The notes under the pieces are model-generated. The model was not told the DNA's origin. It saw only the letters and a program-made list of their open reading frames with translations, and did no database searches. From positions 1 through 64,000 of the IMG/VR virus record IMGVR_UViG_3300044608_001826: a stretch of DNA of 64,000 bases; one strand, 5' to 3'. Of this stretch, positions 46,828 through 53,804 are shown piece by piece. Within the stretch, counting starts at the first letter, position 1. Each line of letters opens with the position of its first letter. Source of the stretch: a virus. Position numbers and translations under genes: made by a program.

Positions 46828-46865
46828 TTTATAGATACTCAGTAAGCCTGATTACTCTTTTTCTC

Positions 46866-47099
46866 ATGGAACCCAGCAAAAAAGTTTTTCTGGTCACTCT
46901 CCAATATCGTGCTTATGTTTTGGCCGAGGATGACTACGACGCTGAGGATCTGGCTCACTCTATTGCCAAGGAAGAGCGCCCCGTGGTTGAAGTCGAAGAA
47001 GTTCGATCAAACGTTCTGTCGTGGCCGCTGCACGCTTGCGTCTACCACGCGGAACAACTGGATCGCGACATTACAGTTCACGATATTTTTCCCGCGTAG
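46866..47099 (+). CDS. Hypothetical protein (77 aa)
   Basis: 77 residues: KVFLVTLQYRAYVLAEDDYD, then AEDLAHSIAKEERPVVEVEE. A beta-strand then helix with an 'EVEEVR..VLSWPLH' second strand is the layout of small ferredoxin-like domains seen in other phage proteins of this size. Function unknown. Confidence 0.5.
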   Translation: MEPSKKVFLVTLQYRAYVLAEDDYDAEDLAHSIAKEERPVVEVEEVRSNVLSWPLHACVYHAEQLDRDITVHDIFPA

Positions 47100-47100
47100 T

Positions 47101-47126
47101 AGTCACGACCACTAATCACCCATGAC
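47101..47126 (+). repeat. Shared leader block, copy 3
   Basis: CGACCACTAATCACCCATGACACA, ending in the start of the family A gene at 47122. It matches copies 1 and 2 almost base for base across the region just upstream of ATG. Confidence 0.7.
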
Positions 47127-47481
47127 ACAACAACATTCCATCACCCCACCGCCGGAGCTAGTGCAGCAGTGGCTGGAAGAGCTGTACGGCGGCCCAGTTT
47201 CTGTGATTAGCCCATTTGATCAGCGCGTCCTTATAGCTGCCGCCCAATGGGGTGCAGACCGCCAACTTGAAGCAGACGCGCAGTGGTTAGACCAAAATTC
47301 CTTGGATGCGCCACATTTGACAATCACTCCGACTGGTAAGGGTTTGGTAGAAGCAATGCGCTCCAAGGCGCCGAGCTTGAAGGAGCAGGCGCTAGATCTT
47401 CTGGATAAAGCAGAGGATCCTTCTTGGGACATCAATGATTTTTCCATCATCCGCCGCGCATTGGAGCAACTCGATGACTGA
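47122..47481 (+). CDS. Paralogue family A member 4 (119 aa)
   Basis: 119 residues. HSITPPPELVQQWLEELYGG, AAQWGADRQLEADAQWLDQN, then KAPSLKEQALDLLDKAEDP and IIRRALEQLDD. It has the full four-block family A plan, including the helical 'SLKEQAL..L....RRALEQLDD' end. The stop overlaps the next start by 8 bases (ATGACTGA). Confidence 0.65.
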   Translation: MTQQHSITPPPELVQQWLEELYGGPVSVISPFDQRVLIAAAQWGADRQLEADAQWLDQNSLDAPHLTITPTGKGLVEAMRSKAPSLKEQALDLLDKAEDPSWDINDFSIIRRALEQLDD

Positions 47482-47989
47482 CTACAAAGCAACCCCCGAG
47501 CAGTGGGCACAGTGTGAAGACTGGGTTAGAAGTTCTGTTGTGGGTGCCAGTGATGCTTGTATCCTTGAACTCCGCGCCAGGGTCGAGACACTGGAAGCTG
47601 CAGCTCACAAGCACATCGTCGAAACCAGCGACAACATCTTGAAATTGGCCAGTCGGATCGAATCACTGGAAGCCGCCGAACGTGAAACATCAAAGGTTTA
47701 CCAAATTAGTAAACCGTTAAAACTCACTTCAAAACAACAAGATCAGTTAAACGCATTGCTGCGGCCCAACTCCAGCTCCACCCCTAATTCTTCCCAAATT
47801 GGTAGGTCACTGGTGAAGCGTGTGGCACTCGCCATTAGCGGGATTGAGTATGGCTTGGAAACAAATGAAGAAGCTGTCAACTGGTCACCTGAAGCTCGCG
47901 CCGCGATTCGTGAGGTGGCAATGTGGATGCGTGAAAACGAAGTCGGCTATACAGCCGCTTGCTGGCTGGAACAAGAGGTAAACCTATGA
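47474..47989 (+). CDS. Family C protein with coiled coil (171 aa)
   Basis: 171 residues from ATG 47474 (MTDYKATPEQWAQCEDWV). A coiled coil (CILELRARVETLEAAAHKHI; ASRIESLEAAERE) is followed by SLVKRVALAISGIEYGL and AAIREVAMWMRENEVGYTAAC. Similar sequences are common in Synechococcus genomes and phages as unknowns. The C-terminal block is shared with the family A member at 44743. Confidence 0.6.
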   Translation: MTDYKATPEQWAQCEDWVRSSVVGASDACILELRARVETLEAAAHKHIVETSDNILKLASRIESLEAAERETSKVYQISKPLKLTSKQQDQLNALLRPNSSSTPNSSQIGRSLVKRVALAISGIEYGLETNEEAVNWSPEARAAIREVAMWMRENEVGYTAACWLEQEVNL

Positions 47990-48168
47990 CTGACTACAAG
48001 TTTGTGCCACTGGACACGCTGGAGAATCGCCTTGGCGATGCTTTGGGCTTGGCAATCAGCATAATCCGCAAGCCTGAGACTATCGACAACAAAACCATGG
48101 CTCAGATCGAAGCACCGTTCAAGGAGTGGTGCGACGGTCTTGTTGATGGAGGACTGCTTGATGACTGA
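47986..48168 (+). CDS. Hypothetical protein (60 aa)
   Basis: 60 residues from ATG 47986 (MTDYKFVPLDTLENRLGDAL), overlapping the previous stop as ATGA. It shares the MTDYK start with the 47474 product. Helical with AQIEAPFKEWCDGLVDGG at the end. Unknown. Confidence 0.5.
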   Translation: MTDYKFVPLDTLENRLGDALGLAISIIRKPETIDNKTMAQIEAPFKEWCDGLVDGGLLDD

Positions 48169-48289
48169 CTTCTGACTCATTGGTAAAAGCATTAAAAAGC
48201 GGCAGGATGTCACCCCCACCGCCCTTGCAACTGGATCTCACCCCAGTCGCTTTGCTGCTTTCTGATCAGCTCCAGCACTGTAGCACACG

Positions 48290-48338
48290 GCAGGTATTAG
48301 CATGTATTACCTGAAAACAGGAATCAGCTAATACTTGC
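48290..48338 (+). promoter_or_regulatory. Nested inverted repeats, possible operator
   Basis: CAGGTATTAGCATGTATTACCTG (48291-48313) is a near-palindrome, and GCAGGTATTAGC (48290-48301) pairs with GCTAATACTTGC (48327-48338) with one mismatch. The element lies in a 194-base gap, the largest break in the array, and precedes the gene at 48363. Confidence 0.35.
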
Positions 48339-48362
48339 CCCTCACGACCCGCCTCAACTTTT

Positions 48363-48611
48363 ATGTCTGAACTCTCCCCCGTCGCGCAGGCGGTGTTGGA
48401 TGCTCTCTACATGGAAGAGCTGAATGGACCGCAGCAACTTATGGCACGCGCCCATGCCGCCGCCGCCCTGCGAGCTGCTGCGGATCAGGTGGTGCCGCCC
48501 GCCCTTGAAGAAGAATGGCGCGACAGGAATCAAGCATTACCGCTGACAAAGATGGTTGAGATCCGTCTAAAACTCCTCGCCATCGCCGCCGAGCTGGAAG
48601 GTGGGCAATGA
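48363..48611 (+). CDS. Paralogue family B member 2 (82 aa)
   Basis: 82 residues. MSELSPVAQAVLDALYMEEL, AAAALRAAADQVVPPALEEE, VEIRLKLLAIAAELEGGQ. Same plan as members at 45644 and 49115, with the middle linker varying in length. The last codons overlap the next ATG (ATGA). Confidence 0.65.
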   Translation: MSELSPVAQAVLDALYMEELNGPQQLMARAHAAAALRAAADQVVPPALEEEWRDRNQALPLTKMVEIRLKLLAIAAELEGGQ

Positions 48612-48799
48612 AACTCGAACACAAGCGAGCCCTCCGCTGCTTCATCCTTGAGAAACTCGAAGAGGTGACCTGTGTGGACCTTGCATACGTAGCCTCAGAT
48701 GCTAACTGCACCCCGTTTGAAATGGCTGAGCAGTTCGACATTGAGTTCGAACGAATCGCGAAACTATTCAACTACCCAAACTACTCCGACGACGAATGA
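48608..48799 (+). CDS. Hypothetical protein (63 aa)
   Basis: 63 residues: MKLEHKRALRCFILEKLEEV, then DLAYVASDANCTPFEMAEQF. A helix-turn-helix-like arrangement (LAYVASDANCTPFEMAEQFDIEF) is possible, of the type seen in small regulators. Not strong enough to name. Confidence 0.5.
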   Translation: MKLEHKRALRCFILEKLEEVTCVDLAYVASDANCTPFEMAEQFDIEFERIAKLFNYPNYSDDE

Positions 48800-49122
48800 C
48801 TGAGAACCACCCGATCACACCGCCGCCAGACAAAATCCACAACTGGCTCCAGTCAGAAAAGATTGGCTGCACCATCGAGCAAATTATTACTGCGGCTGCC
48901 CAATGGGGTGCCGACCAGGAGCTTTTGGCTTGTGGCAACTACCTCAAACAGTGCGCTGCATGGGAAGAAGAGGATGTAACCGAGTTCTATAACTATCGCC
49001 GCCCCAAGCCGCCGAGCTTGAAGGAGCAGGCGTTAAAGGCGTTACAAGCACTGCAACAGCGGACAACAGACCCCAACATCGTCGAACCACTTCGCCGCGC
49101 ACTGGAGCAGCTCGATGACTGA
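48796..49122 (+). CDS. Paralogue family A member 5 (108 aa)
   Basis: 108 residues. NHPITPPPDKIHNWLQSEKI, TAAAQWGADQELLACGNYLK, SLKEQALKALQALQQR, RRALEQLDD. The PPPELV block is altered to PPPDKIHNW; the other three blocks fit well. Preceded by an ATGA overlap rather than the leader block. Its stop overlaps the family B gene by 8 bases. Confidence 0.65.
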   Translation: MTENHPITPPPDKIHNWLQSEKIGCTIEQIITAAAQWGADQELLACGNYLKQCAAWEEEDVTEFYNYRRPKPPSLKEQALKALQALQQRTTDPNIVEPLRRALEQLDD

Positions 49123-49312
49123 ACTCTCTCCCGCCGCGCAGGCTGTACTGACCGCTTTTAGCAAGTACCCCTTGCACGGCGATCACATAGCCAACACCCT
49201 GATGCACGGGGCTCTTCCCGCTGCTTTGCGAGCTGCTGCAGATCAACTTGATCACCCCACTTCAGCTCACACGCTCTACGCTTTTGCTGACGAGCTCGAA
49301 GCCCAACAGTGA
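49115..49312 (+). CDS. Paralogue family B member 3, short (65 aa)
   Basis: 65 residues: MTELSPAAQAVLTAFSKYPL, then PAALRAAADQLDHPT and ADELEAQQ. Shorter than members 1 and 2 because the linker and part of the last helix are missing. Translational overlap with both neighbours. Confidence 0.6.
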   Translation: MTELSPAAQAVLTAFSKYPLHGDHIANTLMHGALPAALRAAADQLDHPTSAHTLYAFADELEAQQ

Positions 49313-49470
49313 ATCCCATAAAAGTCCTTAGTCATCCCACCGATGACGAGTTGCGTCAATTTGCCTCAGAGTATTTCCACGTTTCACCGTGGATGCGGAT
49401 CCACCCTGGTATTATTCCTTTTGCCCGCGCTGTCCTTGAGCGCTGGTATCCCACATCAACATCAGACTAA
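49309..49470 (+). CDS. Hypothetical protein (53 aa)
   Basis: 53 residues from a GTG overlapping the previous stop. VNPIKVLSHPTDDELRQFAS, FHVSPWMRIHPGIIPFARAV. Contains a conserved-looking 'PTDDEL..FA' then a basic-aromatic helix. Similar short proteins occur in picocyanobacterial phages; function unknown. Confidence 0.5.
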   Translation: MNPIKVLSHPTDDELRQFASEYFHVSPWMRIHPGIIPFARAVLERWYPTSTSD

Positions 49471-49473
49471 TTA

Positions 49474-49650
49474 ATGGCGGACATTTCAAAATGCGCTAAT
49501 TACGCTAACTGTTCTCTACATGAGTCCTGTTACCGCTTTACAGCGGCTGAATCTCGATGGCAAAGTTATATGTGGCCCCTAGAGACAGGTCCAAAGTGCG
49601 ATTATTATTGGCCTACTGAGGAGAAAGTGTCAGAAAGTGACAAAAAATAA
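49474..49650 (+). CDS. Cys-rich protein (58 aa)
   Basis: 58 residues: MADISKCANYANCSLHESCY, then MWPLETGPKCDYYWP. Four cysteines (residues 7, 13, 19 and 42) are spaced for one zinc or disulphide site. The end is acidic and overlaps the next start. No known family. Confidence 0.5.
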   Translation: MADISKCANYANCSLHESCYRFTAAESRWQSYMWPLETGPKCDYYWPTEEKVSESDKK

Positions 49651-49840
49651 TGATCAACGTATTAAACCGTATCTTTTTGTATCTTTTCAACGTAAAGACA
49701 CAAAGCAGTACGGATCGCAGGTTTTTAGCCAGTGGGCTAAAGGATTGGAATTTGCCCGTTGGGTAGCAGACTCACCTGAACACGACCTTCTTTCTTTAAG
49801 ACAGACCTCAAACTCAACCAATGTTTCACAAAAATCCTAG
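49637..49840 (+). CDS. Hypothetical protein (67 aa)
   Basis: 67 residues from GTG (MTKNNDQRIKPYLFVSFQRK). One beta/alpha unit with YGSQVFSQWAKGLEFARWVAD and a Ser/Thr/Asn-rich tail. Overlaps both neighbours. Not recognised. Confidence 0.45.
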   Translation: MTKNNDQRIKPYLFVSFQRKDTKQYGSQVFSQWAKGLEFARWVADSPEHDLLSLRQTSNSTNVSQKS

Positions 49841-50174
49841 ATATTTAAGCGAGTGCCCTAAATGCAAAACAAAAACTTGTGAGACAATCGAATCGAGAAA
49901 AGAGTCGTTAGGTCAACGACGACGTAAAGAGTGCACAACCTGTGGACACAGACTGACTACTTACGAAGTTAGCGAGGAGTTTTTTAAAGAATCTCAAAAA
50001 CTAAAGTCAAATTTGGGGAAAATTAGAAGTTTATTAGAGGTTGATTCAACCCCAATAACTGGTGACACTTGTGAACAATGTGAGCATATGGATGATGGTA
50101 TTTGTTCCTTTAGTTTTCCTGACGCAGGAGGATACTTTGCCTCAGAATGCAACCTCTTTTCTAAAGTGAAGTAA
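49821..50174 (+). CDS. NrdR-like zinc-finger protein without ATP-cone
   Basis: 117 residues. ECPKCKTKTCETIESRKESL, RRRKECTTCGHRLTTYEV: the CxxC...CxxC ribbon with 'RRRKEC..CG.R.TTYE' is that of the NrdR repressor of ribonucleotide reductase genes. The ATP-cone that normally follows is missing. The C-terminal half instead has a second Cys cluster (DTCEQCEHMDDGIC; ASECNLF). It might bind host nrd promoters or have another target. No RNR gene is visible here. Confidence 0.7.
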   Translation: MFHKNPRYLSECPKCKTKTCETIESRKESLGQRRRKECTTCGHRLTTYEVSEEFFKESQKLKSNLGKIRSLLEVDSTPITGDTCEQCEHMDDGICSFSFPDAGGYFASECNLFSKVK

Positions 50175-50195
50175 GAGCTATTGGGGTTGCCCCTT

Positions 50196-50333
50196 ATGCC
50201 CTTGTTAGGTGCGATCCCGATTTCGGAAGATCCCTTAGGCTATTTTGTATTATTTATAATCTTAAGCTCGCCCTTAATCGGGTTGCTTGTCGTCGTCGCA
50301 CAAGACTACGAGGAAAACCACCGTGGCAAGTGA
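50196..50333 (+). CDS. Short membrane protein (45 aa)
   Basis: 45 residues: MPLLGAIPISEDPLGYFVLF, then IILSSPLIGLLVVV, AQDYEENHRGK. One 24-residue hydrophobic span with a charged tail. Its stop overlaps the next start. Size and topology resemble small photosystem or respiratory subunits and also phage membrane effectors; no signature decides between them. Confidence 0.5.
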   Translation: MPLLGAIPISEDPLGYFVLFIILSSPLIGLLVVVAQDYEENHRGK

Positions 50334-50580
50334 ACTTCTGCAAAGGTGTGTTCTACACTACGGCACAACCAAGGGCACCGCGTATCATAAGATGTCTTCG
50401 GTTCTCCTCTATCTAGCGGAACAGCTTGAGGAGGATGCCATCTCTTTTAACCGCAATGGCCAGCCTCATAAGATTTTGGATGGAACGAGTTTTAGGAATC
50501 GACTTCTAGAAGCAGCTACGTACGCCCACGTCGCACCAGTGACGAATCACGCCAGCGACGATAAACAAGTTTGTGACTAA
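50323..50580 (+). CDS. Hypothetical protein (85 aa)
   Basis: 85 residues from GTG 50323 (VASELLQRCVLHYGTT); a TTG further upstream is less likely because AGGAAAA lies before the GTG. Helical core (MSSVLLYLAEQLEEDAISF) and a C-terminus that overlaps, tail to tail, the membrane gene on the other strand by 75 bases. Not recognised. Confidence 0.5.
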   Translation: MASELLQRCVLHYGTTKGTAYHKMSSVLLYLAEQLEEDAISFNRNGQPHKILDGTSFRNRLLEAATYAHVAPVTNHASDDKQVCD

Positions 50581-50703
50581 GTAGCTAGCCAAGATTAAAG
50601 TTCGAATGTAAGCCACTTTGTCAGCCTCCTTGTCGTGGGGAGAAGCCTTCTCTCCGAGTGCTTTAGCCCACAAGCGGAAAGCCCTTTGCCTATTTCTGTA
50701 CAT
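50506..50703 (-). CDS. Conserved cyanophage membrane protein (65 aa)
   Basis: 65 residues: MYRNRQRAFRLWAKALGEKA, then SPHDKEADKVAYIRTLILAS and YLVTNLFIVAGVIRHWCDVG. A charged 30-residue head is followed by one membrane span ending IRHW. The string 'AFRLWAKALG.KASP.DKE.D..A.IRT......LVTN.FIVAGVIRHW' recurs in cyanobacterial genomes and phages, so this is a real gene although opposite to its neighbours. Its size and topology allow a holin-like or regulator role. Confidence 0.65.
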   Translation of the reverse strand: MYRNRQRAFRLWAKALGEKASPHDKEADKVAYIRTLILASYLVTNLFIVAGVIRHWCDVGVRSCF

Positions 50704-50760
50704 TTAACTTTCTAGAAATCCTTGCAGGTTTCTTTGTGTCACTATAGTATAAGTTTTTCG

Positions 50761-51210
50761 ATGAACATGGTCTGGGATCACCGCTTTTTAGATCTCGCAA
50801 AACACATCTCAAGCTGGAGTAAGGACCCCTCTACGCAAGTAGGTGCTGTCTGTGTGCGGGATCGGCGCATCCTGGCGACGGGTTACAACGGGTTCCCACG
50901 CGGCGTGGCAGATCTACCAGGGCGCCTAACGAACCGCGACGAAAAGCTCCTGCGCACAGTCCATGCTGAGATGAATATCGTTGCGCAGGCTGCTCGAAAC
51001 GGGATCAGCTTGGATAAATCGACTGTTTACGTTTGGCCTTTTATGCCTTGCAGCTCTTGCTGCACGTCGTTAATCCAAGCGGGCGTCAAGCGCGTCGTGG
51101 CTCCAGATTTTCCAATCCCTGACCGATGGCAGGCGAGTTTCACCACGGCTCAGACCATGTTCGTTGAGGCGGGCGTTGAGCTCACTCTTTTAGATACTTC
51201 TCATTCGTAG
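50761..51210 (+). CDS. dCMP deaminase
   Basis: 149 residues from ATG 50761. Zinc-binding and catalytic motifs are intact: TVHAEMNIVAQAA (His and Glu) and FMPCSSCCTSLIQAG (two Cys). The front KHISSWSKDPSTQVGAVCVRD is that of dCMP/CMP deaminases. It converts dCMP to dUMP, feeding the ThyX enzyme at 10.6 kb. Length is normal for the family. The stop is 29 bases inside the convergent FkbM gene. Confidence 0.93.
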   Translation: MNMVWDHRFLDLAKHISSWSKDPSTQVGAVCVRDRRILATGYNGFPRGVADLPGRLTNRDEKLLRTVHAEMNIVAQAARNGISLDKSTVYVWPFMPCSSCCTSLIQAGVKRVVAPDFPIPDRWQASFTTAQTMFVEAGVELTLLDTSHS

Positions 51211-51907
51211 CTACGAACATGTTTGCGAACGGACGGAGCTCCGCGATCTGGTAATTTAAGTTAGTTAAATGTTTGAAAAGGCGATTCTTTTCTTCTCTGA
51301 ACCACTCATCTTCGTTTGCTTCGAAAATAATGGGCGGGAAGTTGCTTCGTTCGAGTGTGTTGTGGGCGCCGTGAAGTGCTTTTAGTTCGTTACCTTCGAT
51401 ATCCATTTTTATGAGTCCTACATTGTTTAAGTGGTAGCGGTCAATCGTTGTTGTTTTGACTTTTTCGTGAGCTAAAACTTGTTGATCTCTTTGAGGAACT
51501 CGTAAAGTCGATCCTCCACCGTCTTCCGAGACCACGTGGAGGGTCATTGTTTGGTTCGCTTCGACCATATTCGTCACCGCTTTGTTGTGCGGCACGATAT
51601 TTTTGATTTCGTTTATAAAAATATTTCCACAAAGCTGGTAAAACGTACGACGCTGGGCTTCAAAAGCATGAATTTCTTCAAAATAAGGCGCTAACAGCGT
51701 GGAGTACGCCCCCATGTGAGCGCCGCAATCGATCATTTTTTTGGTTTTATCGCCAAATCGCTCGATTGCCCATTTAATAATGGGCTCTTCGGGGATGCCA
51801 ACCTGGAACATTTGGCACCTTCCGGACGCGTCATCGTGCATCAGGAAGGATTCGGACGGAACAGGAACGATTGTGCGTGACTGAGGTCCCCAGAGAAACG
51901 TTCCCAT
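51182..51907 (-). CDS. FkbM-family SAM methyltransferase
   Basis: 241 residues from ATG 51907 (MGTFLWGPQ); a TTG two codons upstream is also possible. The Rossmann start MIDCGAHMGAYSTLLAPYF (SAM-binding loop), then EIHAFEAQRRTFYQL and NVGLIKMDIEGNELKALHGA are the FkbM motifs in order. Family members O-methylate sugars, polyketides or lipids. Next to glycosyltransferases it may modify LPS O-antigen or phage glycan. Convergent with the dCMP deaminase gene. Confidence 0.85.
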   Translation of the reverse strand: MGTFLWGPQSRTIVPVPSESFLMHDDASGRCQMFQVGIPEEPIIKWAIERFGDKTKKMIDCGAHMGAYSTLLAPYFEEIHAFEAQRRTFYQLCGNIFINEIKNIVPHNKAVTNMVEANQTMTLHVVSEDGGGSTLRVPQRDQQVLAHEKVKTTTIDRYHLNNVGLIKMDIEGNELKALHGAHNTLERSNFPPIIFEANEDEWFREEKNRLFKHLTNLNYQIAELRPFANMFVATNEKYLKE

Positions 51908-51950
51908 GTCCAAATTTTGAGTGCTACTATGCTACCAGCTTTTGTCGGTT

Positions 51951-52718
51951 ATGAGTATTCCCGTTATTGGTACTGCATGTGTTAACGCTCCTTATTGGGT
52001 TTATCGTCTTCTATATAGTATTGACTACCCTGTTGACAACTTTGTAGTTTTTAACAATAACGGTAGGGGTCAAATCACAGAAGAACTGGATCTTTTAACT
52101 AAGCTTCCGCACAAGCACGTCAAGAAAGTTACGGTTTGTCACCTCCCGGCGAACTTGGGGTGCTCAGGAGCGTGGAATTTAATCATTAAAAGCTATATGA
52201 ATTCCCCCTCGTGGTTGATTGTTAATCACGACATCATGTTTACTCCAGGCTTTTTAAGTCAAATGGTTAAGCACGCCGAGGATGCGGAAACAGGTATTGT
52301 CCATGGCGAGAACGGAAGTTGGGATGTTTTTCTGATCAAAGATTGGGTCGTACAACAATTCGGCTTGTTCGATGAGAATCTCTATCCGGCGTATTGCGAG
52401 GACATGGACTACGGGATGCGGTTTAAGCATCGGGAGCTTAAAAGGCATATGTCGGTAGGCGTTCCCTACTACCACGGAGAGAAGAGTGGTAATTACGACG
52501 ACGGAAGCCAGACTTGGCGAAGTGAACCGGAGCTTGCTCATTCGATTCATATTGCTCACGAACTAAACAAACAATACCTGCACGCTAAGTGGAATCCCGC
52601 TTGGCAGTCCCACGTGGAGGGAGAAGTTTACAAACATCCGTTTAACAATTCTAATATCCCCCTTAACTACACAACGTACGATCTTCACTTTGTGAGGATG
52701 AAGAACCTCGGATTTTAA
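51951..52718 (+). CDS. GT-A-like glycosyltransferase (GT2 type)
   Basis: 255 residues from ATG 51951 (MSIPVIGTACVNAPYWVYRL). The front (IDYPVDNFVVFNNNGRGQI, ANLGCSGAWNLIIK) is like GT2 cores; SWLIVNHDIMFTPG is the acidic motif region after the third strand. YPAYCEDMDYGMRF is the 'ED' acceptor motif of processive and oligosaccharide GT2 enzymes. It is probably the transferase for a surface glycan. Divergent from the FkbM gene (43 bases between starts), so a shared promoter serves both. Confidence 0.8.
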   Translation: MSIPVIGTACVNAPYWVYRLLYSIDYPVDNFVVFNNNGRGQITEELDLLTKLPHKHVKKVTVCHLPANLGCSGAWNLIIKSYMNSPSWLIVNHDIMFTPGFLSQMVKHAEDAETGIVHGENGSWDVFLIKDWVVQQFGLFDENLYPAYCEDMDYGMRFKHRELKRHMSVGVPYYHGEKSGNYDDGSQTWRSEPELAHSIHIAHELNKQYLHAKWNPAWQSHVEGEVYKHPFNNSNIPLNYTTYDLHFVRMKNLGF

Positions 52719-52801
52719 ATATTTAAATATCTGAGAGTCTATAAGTGTTTCATTTAGCTAAGGCTAAACTGTAAAAATTACCGGTGTGCTCAGACAGGTC
52801 T

Positions 52802-53086
52802 ATGCCCTTCTACTCTTCTTACACTTCCTGTCGTCGGCTTGTTAATAAGCTGAAGCACATTCTGGACGCACGTGGGATGTCCTCTTTCATGCTTAGTCGT
52901 GTGACTGAGTTGTCCCCCACGACAACACGGAAGATTTACTACGACTCAGAATATATACCTTCTCCTGATGTTCTTGAGCGTATCTGTATTTCGCTAGATA
53001 TCCAACCGGGCGATATTCTGCAAATTACGCCTAAACTAGAGACATCAGTAGCGGTGTGTTCCGGTGTTTTCTCCCCAGGATTATGA
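52802..53086 (+). CDS. XRE-type helix-turn-helix protein (94 aa)
   Basis: 94 residues from ATG 52802 (MPFYSSYTSCRRLVNKLKHI). Helix-turn-helix: ARGMSSFMLSRVTELSPTTT, then RKIYYDSEYIPSPDVLERIC and ISLDIQPGDIL. This is the compact Cro/C1-type DNA-binding fold with the standard 'P..dvLerIc..L.i.pGDil' finish. A plausible local regulator for the following structural genes. A GTG six codons upstream would extend it. Confidence 0.75.
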   Translation: MPFYSSYTSCRRLVNKLKHILDARGMSSFMLSRVTELSPTTTRKIYYDSEYIPSPDVLERICISLDIQPGDILQITPKLETSVAVCSGVFSPGL

Positions 53087-53567
53087 ATTTGCAGCCCGCG
53101 TTCTGGGGTTACCTGTTCCTGTAACTTCTGCAGAGAAAGCTGTTGCTGCTCCTATGGTTGCTTCCGTTCTGCGGAACTTCCACCGGGCTGCTCCTCCCAT
53201 GCCGGGGCATGAAGCTGATGGCATGTATACAAATGCTACACGTTCGCTTAACGCTCAACCTAAGGTTAGCCAACCGGAAGCACGCAATCAGTTAGAGCAT
53301 CGTTTACGCGCTGGCGTGGTATCCGCTGATGATGGTGCTGAGCTTGAGGATCTGCTCGCACTTGTTATTGGTGACGACTATTTAATGAGTGCTTTTATTC
53401 AGTTCTTACAGAATATGGGTATTCAGAGCTTGGAATCCGGTGAGTTCCTTAGTCAACAGCGTCCTCTTGAGTACGATCTTCCTAACTACGGCGGTCAGTA
53501 TTCTGTTCTGAACGCTCCTTCGAACTCTCAAGTTCCTGCCTCTGTTCAGTATCAGGAGCTCGGTTGA
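53064..53567 (+). CDS. Hypothetical virion-type protein (167 aa)
   Basis: 167 residues from GTG, overlapping the regulator stop by 23 bases. Ala/Pro-rich front (RAAPPMPGHEADGM), helical middle (LEDLLALVIGDDYLMSAFIQFL) and a loop-rich end. It lies at the head of a run of Ala/Gln-rich proteins that ends at the terminase. The style is that of small virion proteins, but no family is visible. Confidence 0.5.
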   Translation: MFSPQDYEFAARVLGLPVPVTSAEKAVAAPMVASVLRNFHRAAPPMPGHEADGMYTNATRSLNAQPKVSQPEARNQLEHRLRAGVVSADDGAELEDLLALVIGDDYLMSAFIQFLQNMGIQSLESGEFLSQQRPLEYDLPNYGGQYSVLNAPSNSQVPASVQYQELG

Positions 53568-53570
53568 TCC

Positions 53571-53804
53571 ATGATGGAGCGCGAACGCCAACTCCGCGAA
53601 CGTGATGTTCGTAAGGACGCACCGGAGATAGATCCGACGACATTCTTGTCGATGTATCTGGAATCTAATTTTCCTCAGACCGCTACGCATCCTTCCAAGG
53701 ATCAAGCCGAGCGTGGGATAATTCCTAAGGATGAATTAGATGATGTAAGATACAACAAGAAGCCGTTATCCGGCACTTCTTTTGACAACCCGGCTAGAAG
53801 CTAA
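53571..53804 (+). CDS. Hypothetical protein (77 aa)
   Basis: 77 residues: MMERERQLRERDVRKDAPEI, then FLSMYLESNFPQTATHPSKD. Charged, probably mostly disordered with a short helix. Stop overlaps the next start (TAATG). A virion scaffold fragment is possible, unproven. Confidence 0.5.
   Translation: MMERERQLRERDVRKDAPEIDPTTFLSMYLESNFPQTATHPSKDQAERGIIPKDELDDVRYNKKPLSGTSFDNPARS

Noticed and set aside
50196-50333. Photosystem small subunit
   Set aside because: Size and one membrane span fit, but no conserved residues of PsbM, PsbN, PetG or other small subunits are present.
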